Below, piece after piece: positions 6,157 through 12,406 of a stretch of DNA of 12,406 nucleotides (position 1 is its first letter; each line of letters begins with the position of its first letter). A model generated the notes under the pieces. That model did no database searches and was not told where the DNA came from. It saw only the letters and a list, made by a program, of their open reading frames with translations. Both the position numbers and the translations under genes were made by a program. Source of the stretch: DASVEE01 sp036399695 (GTDB lineage Bacteria; Acidobacteriota; Thermoanaerobaculia; Gp7-AA8); contig DASWMP010000190.1 in NCBI GenBank assembly GCA_036399695.1, forward strand, positions 1 through 12,406, given 5' to 3'.

Positions 6157-7869
6157 TCACATCTCCCAGATCACCGGCAAAATCAGCGGACGCCGGCCCA
6201 TGTTCTTGCGGAAGTAGCGTTTCAGCAGCGCGCGCAGCTTCTCCTGCAGGAGATCCGAATCGCGCAGCTCGTCACGGGGACTTTCGTTAATTGTGCCAAC
6301 GAGCTGCTGGCGCACTTCCTCGAGCATGTCCTGGCTCGCGTCCACGTGCACCAGGCCGCGGGTGATGAGCTCCGGATCGCGGATGAGCCGGCCATCGGAA
6401 TCGATCGCCACGACCACGATCACGAAGCCGTCTTCGGCCAGGTGCTGCCGGTCGCGCACCACCACGTGCGGCACTTCCTCCGCCTCGCTGTCAATGAAGA
6501 CCTTGCCGTGGATGACGCGCTCTTCGAGCACGTCGATGCGCTCGCCGCCGATCTCTGCCACCTGGCCGTTCGTGATCACGATGCCGTGCTTCACGCCGAC
6601 GGATTCGGCGAGGCGCGCGTGATGGATCAGGTGGCGCAGGGTGCCGTGCATGGGGATGAAGAACTTCGGCCGCGTCAGGTTCAGCATCAGCTTCAGCTCT
6701 TCCTGGCAGGCGTGCCCCGACACGTGCGTGTCCGGCTGTTCGTGGGAGACCACTTCCGCTCCCTGCCGGTACAGGTTGTCGATCATGTGCGCGACGGCGC
6801 GCTCGTTGCCCGGGATCGTGCGCGACGACAGGACGACGATGTCCCCTTCCTCGATCCGCACCTGCTTGTGCTCGCCGACGGCCATGCGCGAGAGGGCCGA
6901 CGACGGCTCCCCCTGCGTCCCGGTCGTCATGATGACGAGTTGCTCGGGACGGATGTCGATGGACGACGCACGGGCGTCGCGCGGGAACTTCAGGTAGCCG
7001 AGCCGCTCGGCCGTTTCGACGTTGTCGACGAGCGAACGGCCGACCATCATCACCTTGCGCCCATGCTTGCGGGCCGTGTCGATCACCTGCTGCACGCGAT
7101 GGATGTGCGAAGCGAACGTCGTCACGAGGATGCGCCCCTTCGCGTTCGCGAAGACATTGCTCAGCGCCCCGCCGACGACCTTCTCCGACGGGCAGTGCCC
7201 GGGCACCAACGCGTTCGTCGAGTCGCTGACGAGGAGCAGCACGCCGCTCTCGCCGTAGGCGGCGAAGCGGGAGAGGTCGGTCGGCTTCCGGTCGATGGGC
7301 GTGTGGTCGATCTTGAAGTCGCCGGTGTGGATGATCGTGCCGGCCGGCGTGGTGATGGCGTAGCCGAGGGCGTCGACGATCGAGTGCGTGACGTGGATGG
7401 CCTCCACGCGGAAGACGCCTGCTTCGACGACGTCGCGGGGACGGATCTCCCGCAGGTCGATGCCGTCGATGCCGAACTCGTCCAGCTTGTCGCCGACGAA
7501 CCCGAGCGCCAGCGGCATCGCGTACACCGGAATGGCCAGCCGCTCGACGAGGAACGGGATGGCCCCGATGTGGTCCTCGTGCCCGTGCGTCAGGAACACC
7601 GCCCGGAACTTCGACGCGTTGTCGAAGATGTACGTCATGTCCGGGACGATGACGTCGACGCCGAGCGTGGCCGCGTCCGGGAACATCATCCCGCAGTCCA
7701 CGATGATGGCGTCGTCGCCATACTCGTAGACCATGATGTTCATCCCGATCTCGCCGAGACCGCCCAGCGGAATGACACGCAGGATTGAGGATTGTGGATT
7801 GAGGATTGAGGAAGGCTCCGCTTCGCGATGCTCGCCGTTCTCGCCGTTGCCTTCTTCCTCAATCCTCAA
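6157..7869 (-). CDS. rnj: Ribonuclease J
   Basis: 570 residues from the TTG at 7869. A metallo-beta-lactamase/beta-CASP exo- and endoribonuclease for mRNA decay and rRNA/tRNA processing. The HGHEDH zinc motif is at residues 95-100, then GDFKID, SDSTNA, TTGTQGEPSSALSRMA, SSRTIPGNE, HVSGHACQEELKLML and FIPMHGTLRHLIHHA, then the C-terminal domain with GLVHVDASQDMLEEV. The family's conserved start, LRVIPLGGLGEIG, begins only at residue 30 (CTG at 7782). Between that CTG and 7869 there is no ATG, GTG or other TTG in frame. The first 29 residues are therefore either translated heptad repeat (a GAGGA seven bases before the TTG would serve as ribosome-binding site) or absent, with an unusual CTG start. 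It is the middle gene between asnS and uppP. Confidence 0.94.
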   Translation of the reverse strand: MRIEEEGNGENGEHREAEPSSILNPQSSILRVIPLGGLGEIGMNIMVYEYGDDAIIVDCGMMFPDAATLGVDVIVPDMTYIFDNASKFRAVFLTHGHEDHIGAIPFLVERLAIPVYAMPLALGFVGDKLDEFGIDGIDLREIRPRDVVEAGVFRVEAIHVTHSIVDALGYAITTPAGTIIHTGDFKIDHTPIDRKPTDLSRFAAYGESGVLLLVSDSTNALVPGHCPSEKVVGGALSNVFANAKGRILVTTFASHIHRVQQVIDTARKHGRKVMMVGRSLVDNVETAERLGYLKFPRDARASSIDIRPEQLVIMTTGTQGEPSSALSRMAVGEHKQVRIEEGDIVVLSSRTIPGNERAVAHMIDNLYRQGAEVVSHEQPDTHVSGHACQEELKLMLNLTRPKFFIPMHGTLRHLIHHARLAESVGVKHGIVITNGQVAEIGGERIDVLEERVIHGKVFIDSEAEEVPHVVVRDRQHLAEDGFVIVVVAIDSDGRLIRDPELITRGLVHVDASQDMLEEVRQQLVGTINESPRDELRDSDLLQEKLRALLKRYFRKNMGRRPLILPVIWEM

Positions 7870-7885
7870 TTCTCAATCCTCAATC
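7783..7885. repeat. Inverted pair of heptad arrays, GATTGAG / CTCAATC, entering the RNase J frame
   Basis: Left arm units are GATTGAG, GATTGTG, GATTGAG, GATTGAG (7783-7810). Right arm units are CTCAATC, CTCAATT, CTCAATC, CTCAATC (7858-7885). The stem is extended inward by GAAGG/CCTTC with a small bulge; the loop is about 47 nt. It begins 10 bp after the asnS stop and ends exactly at the first codon of the conserved RNase J domain. It is the same family as 6041-6138, in the same operon. Confidence 0.9.
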
Positions 7886-7895
7886 CCGTAGCCCG

Positions 7896-9188
7896 CTACG
7901 GATAAATTCGGTTCAGCATGCGCGGGTACGGGATCGTCTCGCGGAGATGCGGGACGCCGCTGACCCACGCTACGCACCTTTCGATTCCCATACCAAACCC
8001 GGAATGCGGGAAGCTGCCGTACTTGCGGACGTCGAGGTACCACTGGAAAGCCTCGACCGGCAGCTTGTGCTCCTGGATGCGCTGGAGCAGCAGGTCGTGG
8101 TCGTGGATGCGCTGCGAGCCGCCGATGATCTCGCCATATCCCTCGGGGGCGATCATGTCCAGTCCGAGGGCCAGTTCGGGATCGTTCGGGTCGGGCTGCA
8201 TGTAGAAGGCTTTGATCTCCGCCGGATAGCGGCTGATCATCACCGGCTTGTCGAACGAGTTGGCGATGATGGTCTCTTCGTCGCCGCCGAAGTCGTCGCC
8301 GAACTTGGCCTCGACGCCGTGCTTCTTCAGCACCTCGATGGCCTCGCGGTAGCTGATGCGCGGAAACGGCCGGCGGACGCTCTCGAGCTTCGTGACGTCG
8401 CGCTCGAGCGTCTTCAGCTCTTCCTGACACTTGTCGAGGGCCCGTCCGACGAGATACTCGACGAACTCCTCGGCCAGGTCCTGCAACCCCTCGAACTCGA
8501 GGAACGCCACTTCCGGCTCCACCATCCAGAACTCCATCAGGTGGCGCCGCGTCTTCGACTTCTCCGCGCGGAACGTCGGCCCGAAGCAGTAGACCTTCCC
8601 GAACGCCGCCGCCGCCGGCTCGAGGTAGAGCTGCCCCGACTGCGACAGGTACGCCTTCTCCCCGAAGTAGTCGGTCTCGAACAGCGTCGACGTCCCCTCC
8701 GCCGCGTTGGCCGTCAGGATCGGCGAGTCGATGAGCACGAAATCGCGGTCGTAGAAGAAGTCGCGGATGCCCTTTTCGATCTCGTTCCTGATCCGCAGCA
8801 CCGCATGCTGGTTCCGCGAGCGGAGCCACAGGTGGCGGTGGTTCATGAGGAAGTCGGTCCCATGCTCCTTCGGCGTGATCGGATACCCCTCCGCCAGCCC
8901 CAGGACCTCGAGCTTCGTCACGTGCAGCTCCACCCCGCCCGGCGCCCGCTGCTCCACGACGACGTTCCCGGTCACGCTGACGGACGACTCCTGCCCCGCG
9001 CGATCGGCATCGCCCCACGACTCCTCGCTCACTTCCTTCTTCGAGACGACGCACTGCAGCATCCCGCTGCCGTCGCGAATGATCGGAAACTGCAGCTTGC
9101 CGGAAGTGCGCTTGTTGTACAGCCAGCCGTTGACCGTAACGGTCTGGCCGACATGCTGAGACAGGTCTTTGATACGGACGGTGGTCAT
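7896..9188 (-). CDS. asnS: Asparaginyl-tRNA synthetase
   Basis: 430 residues, normal for bacterial AsnRS. A class IIb aminoacyl-tRNA synthetase charging tRNA-Asn. The N-terminal OB-fold anticodon-binding domain (about 1-105) includes VTVNGWLYNKRTSGKLQF. The catalytic domain contains motif 2, FGPTFRAEKSKTRRHLMEFW (202-221), and motif 3, GFGMGIERCVAW (397-408). The H(R)LMEFWMVEPE wording favours AsnRS over AspRS, and there is no GAD insertion domain as in bacterial AspRS. ATG 9188 is chosen because MTTVRIKDL starts the family similarity and a perfect TATAAT lies 10 nt upstream. An ATG at 9281 would add 31 low-complexity residues read from the GTCCGTY repeat. It heads the asnS-rnj-uppP group and is divergent from the TIR operon. 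Confidence 0.95.
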   Translation of the reverse strand: MTTVRIKDLSQHVGQTVTVNGWLYNKRTSGKLQFPIIRDGSGMLQCVVSKKEVSEESWGDADRAGQESSVSVTGNVVVEQRAPGGVELHVTKLEVLGLAEGYPITPKEHGTDFLMNHRHLWLRSRNQHAVLRIRNEIEKGIRDFFYDRDFVLIDSPILTANAAEGTSTLFETDYFGEKAYLSQSGQLYLEPAAAAFGKVYCFGPTFRAEKSKTRRHLMEFWMVEPEVAFLEFEGLQDLAEEFVEYLVGRALDKCQEELKTLERDVTKLESVRRPFPRISYREAIEVLKKHGVEAKFGDDFGGDEETIIANSFDKPVMISRYPAEIKAFYMQPDPNDPELALGLDMIAPEGYGEIIGGSQRIHDHDLLLQRIQEHKLPVEAFQWYLDVRKYGSFPHSGFGMGIERCVAWVSGVPHLRETIPYPRMLNRIYP

Positions 9189-9198
9189 AAGGCGGCGG

Positions 9199-9204
9199 AT
9201 TATA
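9199..9204 (-). promoter_or_regulatory. -10 element of the asnS promoter (TATAAT)
   Basis: Minus-strand TATAAT, an exact consensus match, ends 10 nt before the asnS ATG. Transcription would start about 3-5 nt before the ATG, giving a near-leaderless mRNA. No good TTGACA-like -35 is seen at 16-18 bp spacing, where the heptad array lies instead. Confidence 0.6.
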
Positions 9205-9218
9205 CCCGGGGGTGCGTC

Positions 9219-9267
9219 GTCCGTTTTCCGTCGCCCGTTGTCCGTCGCTCCGCTCGGGGGAGCGGAG
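9219..9267. repeat. Single-armed heptad array (GTCCGTY) plus small hairpin
   Basis: Four tandem 7-mers at 9219-9246 read GTCCGTT, TTCCGTC, GCCCGTT, GTCCGTC. Next to them CTCCGCT (9248-9254) and AGCGGAG (9261-9267) form a 7-bp stem with a CGGGGG loop. They occupy the divergent asnS/TIR-operon spacer, on the far side of both -10 candidates. The period is the same as in the other spacers but the sequence is unrelated and there is no inverted partner array. Confidence 0.65.
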
Positions 9268-9294
9268 GCCCGCCCATACATCCATCCATTCCGC

Positions 9295-9300
9295 TAGAAT
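9295..9300 (+). promoter_or_regulatory. Candidate -10 element of the TIR operon (TAGAAT)
   Basis: TAGAAT matches the -10 consensus at 5 of 6 positions and ends 11 nt before the ATG at 9312, mirroring the asnS arrangement. A near-leaderless start is implied. No clear -35 element and no Shine-Dalgarno sequence are seen in the remaining leader (TCACTCTCCCC). Confidence 0.45.
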
Positions 9301-9311
9301 TCACTCTCCCC

Positions 9312-10481
9312 ATGTCCACACACGTGTTCTTCGCCAGCTATGACCGTGATGACAACGATGAAGAAGAAGCTCACCTGGCGAACGCGATCCGCAGGATAGA
9401 AAAGCGGGTCAGCTCACTGCTGGGTGCCGACGCGGCCGCGGAGATCGCGTTCTTCGACACCAACTCCATCAAGACCGGCCAGCAGTGGGAGGAAAAGCTG
9501 GCGGAGGGGCTGCGCGGGACGAAGGTCCTGGTCTGCATGTGCTCCCCCCGCTACGTGAACAGCCGCTTCTGTGCGAAGGAGTTCGCCGTCTTCCAGAAGC
9601 GCATCCAGGAAGCACAGTCGCATAGCATGGCCATCGTGCCGATCGTCTGGGAGCGCGGTAATTTCCCCTCGGCGATCCTCGAGTACCAGCTCAACGATGC
9701 CCGCCTGCCGCCCGCGTACGGCGTGACGTTGAGCCTGTCGCAGTTCAGCCGGCTGAAAAGCCAGAAGGACAACCTCTCGGACATCATCGAGGTGCTCGCC
9801 GAGATCATCAAGGACGCGGTGGTCAGCTCCGATCTGCCGCCGTACCCGCACCCGATCAGGTTCGATGAGCTGTCGCCGTTCGTGCAGAACCCCCGGAGCG
9901 ACCCGTACTACAACGTGACGCTCACCGTGCTCCACGACGATGGCGCGCAATGGCGCATGGGAACGGTGGCCACTTCGATCGGCTCGATCGCGGACGCGGT
10001 GGCGAAGGGTAAGCAGTGCGCGCTGGAAGTCGTCGAAGGCAATCTCCTGACGCTCCCCCCGAAGCTCGACGCGGCGCGCGACAAGCGGCACATTTCCATC
10101 GTCGTCACGGACTACGAGTCCGCGCAGAAGTCCCCCTGGCGGGAGCTGCTCGCGGACATCGATGCGGCCGCACGAACGAACTGCGCGGTGCTGGTCGGGT
10201 GGAACCGTCCGGAGCTGCCGCCTCACGCCAACCTCAAAGAGCTGCTGCCGAACAGCAGCACGGCCCGGTCGTTACACGCCTACTTTGCCCTCGGGAACGA
10301 GAAAAGCTGCGTCGACGCGATGACGCGAGCCGTCGGCGGCCTGCAGAGCACGTTGATGCAGGAAGATCGCGACCGTGTGTCGACCGTCGAATCGCAGGTG
10401 CTCCGCGACGCGGCCGAGCAACAGGGAATCTCCGTCGATGCGAAGCCGACCGTCTCGTCGAGTGATGGAGCGGGCTCGTGA
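9312..10481 (+). CDS. TIR-domain protein with FxsC-like C-terminal domain
   Basis: 389 residues. A complete-looking TIR domain spans about 1-150: strand A HVFFASYDRDD (4-14), IAFFDTNSIKTGQQWEEKL (45-63) with the BB-loop-like I-x-x-G-x-x-W, and VLVCMCSPRYVNSRFCAKEF (72-91). E90, in the S-R-F-C-x-x-E motif, matches the catalytic glutamate of NAD-cleaving TIR domains. Residues about 200-365 form a second globular region ending in DYESAQKSPWRELL, AVLVGWNRPELP and a final helical segment, which resembles the C-terminal half of the TIR-like FxsC proteins of FxSxx-COOH systems; that likeness is from memory. The last 25 residues look disordered. Likely role: NAD+-consuming or nucleotide-signal effector controlled by the partner ATPase. 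The stop overlaps the start of the next gene by 4 nt, so the two are co-translated. The frame is open far upstream, but that part is antisense to asnS. Confidence 0.88.
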   Translation: MSTHVFFASYDRDDNDEEEAHLANAIRRIEKRVSSLLGADAAAEIAFFDTNSIKTGQQWEEKLAEGLRGTKVLVCMCSPRYVNSRFCAKEFAVFQKRIQEAQSHSMAIVPIVWERGNFPSAILEYQLNDARLPPAYGVTLSLSQFSRLKSQKDNLSDIIEVLAEIIKDAVVSSDLPPYPHPIRFDELSPFVQNPRSDPYYNVTLTVLHDDGAQWRMGTVATSIGSIADAVAKGKQCALEVVEGNLLTLPPKLDAARDKRHISIVVTDYESAQKSPWRELLADIDAAARTNCAVLVGWNRPELPPHANLKELLPNSSTARSLHAYFALGNEKSCVDAMTRAVGGLQSTLMQEDRDRVSTVESQVLRDAAEQQGISVDAKPTVSSSDGAGS

Positions 10482-12232
10482 CGACGAAGAGCCGCAACGG
10501 GCGCATCATCACCTTCTACTCGTACAAAGGTGGCACCGGCCGCACGATGGCGCTGGCGAACGTCGGCTGGATTCTGGCCAGTGCCGGCAAACGGGTGCTG
10601 CTGATCGACTGGGATTTCGAGGCGCCGGGACTGCACCGCTACCTCCATCCTTTTCTCGAGGACAAAGAGCTGGCCTCGACTCCCGGCCTGATCGATTTCT
10701 TCGTGACCTTCGCCACCGCCTCCCGCAGCAACTCCTCGGAGAAGCCGTCGTGGTTCGCCCCGTACGTGAGCCTCGTTCCCTACACCACCCAACTGCAGTG
10801 GGAGTTTCCGAACGAGGGAACGCTGGAGCTCGTCCCCGCCGGCAAGCAGGACGCCGCGTACGCGATGTGGGCCATGTCGTTCGAATGGCAACATTTCTAC
10901 GAGCACGGCGGCGGCATCTTCCTCGAAGCCGTCAAACAGCAGTTGCGGCACGACTACGACTACATCCTCATCGACAGCCGCACCGGCATCAGCGATACCT
11001 CCGGCATCTGTACGGTGCAGATGCCCGACGAGCTGGTCGTCCTCTTCACCCTGAACCAGCAGAGCATCAAAGGCGCGGCCGGGATCGCCGAGTCAGCCGA
11101 CCGCCAGCGCCGCACGGCCGACGGCCGCCCCGGGCTGAAGATCTGGCCCGTGCCCACCCGCGTCGAGATGGCCGAGCAGGCCAAGCTCGAAGCGGCCCGC
11201 GAGCAGGCGAAGAACACCTTCGACCGTTTCATCGCCCGCCTGTCCCGCACCGCGCGCACCTCCTACTGGGACGACGTGCAGGTGCTGTATCAGCCCTTCT
11301 ATGCGTACGAGGAGATGCTGGCCCCGTTCGCCGAAAAGCGGAAGCGCCGCGGGTCGATGCTCGACTCGATGGAGACGGTGGCGTCGCTGCTCACGCCGGG
11401 GCCGCTCTCGTTTCCCGTGATGCCGGAAGAACTGCGCCGCGAGGTGCTGACGCGCTTCGAGCAGCGCGGCGCGACGTCGACCAGCCGGACCATCCGCGCC
11501 TTCGCCAGCTACAGCAGGGATGACGAGCCGTTCATCTCCGCCTTCGCCGAGGTGCTGGCGGATGTGAACATCGACGTGCCGATGGCGCACTACCACATGG
11601 ACAACAAGGAGCTGCCCGCGTTCCGGAGCGCGCTGGAGCGCAGTGACGTGATCCTCTACTTCATCGGACCGTCTTCGCTCTCCCGCCGGCGCAAGGACGA
11701 GCTCGCGTACCTGCTGCGTGAGAAAAAGCAGCTCATCCCGATCCTCGTCAAAGGCGCATTCCGGCACTTCGTTCCAGACGAGCTGCAATCGCACAACGCC
11801 TTCGTCGTGGAGAAGCGTCTGCAGTTCGGCCAGCAGGCCAACGCCCTCCGCGCCGCCCTTGACGGCACCGCCGAAGCCGCGTCGCTCCCGATGGACCCCG
11901 AAGACCCGCAGAAGGGCCTCTGGGGCGGCGACCCGCGCCGCGACGGCCTCGAGCTCACCGCCACGGTGGCCGAGCTCTCCGACGAGTGGTTCGAGGTGAC
12001 GCTCGACGTCCACTCCACCACCAGCACGCCGCTGACCGGCAGCGTCGAGTTCCACCTCCACCCCACCTTCACGACGCCCCAGACCATCGCAGCCCACGAC
12101 GGCCACGCCACCCTCACCCTCTCCTGCTGGGGCGCCTTCACCGTAGGCGCGGTCGCCGGACCAGGGCGCACCACGTTGGAGCTGGACCTGGCCGCTGATC
12201 CGCGCTTCCCGAAAGCGTTCCGCGAGCACTAG
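10478..12232 (+). CDS. KGGTGR-type ATPase fused to TIR-like and pYEATS domains
   Basis: 584 residues, GTG start with GGAG seven bases upstream. Residues 8-300 are a ParA/MinD-like P-loop ATPase of the KGGVGR variant class: ITFYSYKGGTGRTMALANVG with arginine (R22) in place of the usual P-loop lysine and the deviant signature lysine K17 kept; switch/Walker A' segment DWDFEAPGLHRYLHPFL (44-60); Walker B YILIDSRTG (162-170). Residues about 337-430 are TIR-like: AFASYSRDDEPFISAFAEVL, DVILYFIGPSS and RRKDELAYLLREKK, with E408 where the catalytic glutamate would lie, but without the I-x-x-G-x-x-W loop or the W/F-C-x-x-E motif. Residues about 490-571 look like a prokaryotic YEATS domain (WFEVTLDV, VEFHLHPTF, WGAFTVGAV). 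Predicted role: nucleotide-dependent sensor/switch that regulates the TIR effector encoded just upstream. Substrate and trigger are unknown. Confidence 0.88.
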   Translation: MTTKSRNGRIITFYSYKGGTGRTMALANVGWILASAGKRVLLIDWDFEAPGLHRYLHPFLEDKELASTPGLIDFFVTFATASRSNSSEKPSWFAPYVSLVPYTTQLQWEFPNEGTLELVPAGKQDAAYAMWAMSFEWQHFYEHGGGIFLEAVKQQLRHDYDYILIDSRTGISDTSGICTVQMPDELVVLFTLNQQSIKGAAGIAESADRQRRTADGRPGLKIWPVPTRVEMAEQAKLEAAREQAKNTFDRFIARLSRTARTSYWDDVQVLYQPFYAYEEMLAPFAEKRKRRGSMLDSMETVASLLTPGPLSFPVMPEELRREVLTRFEQRGATSTSRTIRAFASYSRDDEPFISAFAEVLADVNIDVPMAHYHMDNKELPAFRSALERSDVILYFIGPSSLSRRRKDELAYLLREKKQLIPILVKGAFRHFVPDELQSHNAFVVEKRLQFGQQANALRAALDGTAEAASLPMDPEDPQKGLWGGDPRRDGLELTATVAELSDEWFEVTLDVHSTTSTPLTGSVEFHLHPTFTTPQTIAAHDGHATLTLSCWGAFTVGAVAGPGRTTLELDLAADPRFPKAFREH

Positions 12233-12243
12233 TTGCAGGGAAC

Positions 12244-12297
12244 GATGGGACCTATCGGACAGATAGGACCTATGGGATAGATAGGACCTATGGGCGG
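12244..12297. repeat. Three 18-bp tandem repeats built on ATAGG-A-CCTAT
   Basis: Copies start at 12244 (GATGGGACCTATCGGACA), 12262 (GATAGGACCTATGGGATA) and 12280 (GATAGGACCTATGGGCGG). Each of the last two contains the near-palindrome ATAGG-A-CCTAT. The array begins 12 bp after the stop of the ATPase gene, so it may act at the operon's 3' end. The remaining 109 bases to the window end (12298-12406) contain no gene that I can support. Confidence 0.8.
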
Positions 12298-12406
12298 ACG
12301 TCACGTTCGGCTCACTACCGGCCTGTCTTAGTCGACTGAGGCCTGCTGCGTCGCGACAGCGAGGCGTCTCGGCACCTCCGTCCCAAAACTGAATAGTTCC
12401 TTGCGG

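Noticed and set aside
6346..7788. Plus-strand open frame of 480 codons
   Set aside because: Antisense to RNase J with His/Asp/Arg-rich shadow composition; RNase J motifs on the minus strand are unmistakable.
6041..7885. CRISPR-like repeats
   Set aside because: Units are 7 bp with no unique spacers between them and are arranged as inverted pairs; there are no cas genes nearby.
7806..9311. Upstream extension of the TIR protein frame
   Set aside because: The open frame continues through the complement of asnS, but recognisable TIR sequence starts at MSTHVFFASY (9312) and a -10-like hexamer lies between.
9312..12232. Thoeris or CBASS assignment
   Set aside because: No SIR2/SLOG ThsA, no cyclase and no Cap genes are visible; the TIR partner is a KGGxGR ATPase instead.
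9312..12232. Complete FxSxx-COOH (Fxs) cluster
   Set aside because: Only FxsC-like and KGGVGR-like parts are seen. No small FxSxx-ending peptide gene, radical-SAM gene or TPR region is present in the window.
12298..12406. Possible small gene or RNA at the window end
   Set aside because: Only short palindromes (such as AGTCGACT and GTCGCGAC) are visible; there is no credible start, ribosome-binding site or recognisable RNA fold.

Overview
This is a high-GC bacterial chromosome segment. The gene set (AsnRS, RNase J, UppP, a stand-alone glutamate formimidoyltransferase) and the many repeat-filled spacers resemble Acidobacteriota genomes. That placement is an inference; no rRNA or other decisive marker is present. 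Coding density is high and no transposase, integrase, tRNA, rRNA or CRISPR array is visible.

Layout. The window opens with a 123-nt inverted repeat. A minus-strand group follows: an unrecognised 515-residue protein (2033-3580), then a fumarylacetoacetate-hydrolase-family enzyme (1154-1912), then a class II CCA-adding-type nucleotidyltransferase (139-1167) that overlaps the hydrolase by 14 nt. Divergent from these, on the plus strand, are hpt (3614-4129) and ftcD (4205-5104). A 34-bp-arm hairpin separates ftcD from the convergent uppP. A second minus-strand operon runs asnS (7896-9188), RNase J (6157-7869), uppP (5206-6030); a perfect TATAAT lies just upstream of asnS.

The most interesting part is the right end. 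A two-gene plus-strand operon (9312-12232, start and stop overlapping by 4 nt) encodes (1) a TIR-domain protein with a C-terminal domain resembling FxsC-type proteins and (2) a KGGTGR-type ParA/MinD-like ATPase fused to a second TIR-like domain and a C-terminal prokaryotic YEATS (pYEATS) domain. This has the hallmarks of a predicted conflict/immunity or signalling system: nucleotide switch, TIR effector and a putative recognition domain. No Thoeris, CBASS or complete Fxs gene set is visible beside it.

A second theme is the spacers. Four contain inverted pairs of tandem 7-bp repeats, from two unrelated sequence families (TTGGTTN/AACCAAN and GATTGAG/CTCAATC). One more contains a single-armed heptad array (GTCCGTY), and another a 3 x 18-bp array built on ATAGG-A-CCTAT. 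The repeats abut or enter start codons of ftcD, the FAH-family gene, uppP and RNase J. Three genes at transcription-unit starts (hpt, asnS, the TIR gene) have a TANNNT -10-like hexamer 10-11 nt before the ATG and no clear ribosome-binding site, suggesting near-leaderless mRNAs.
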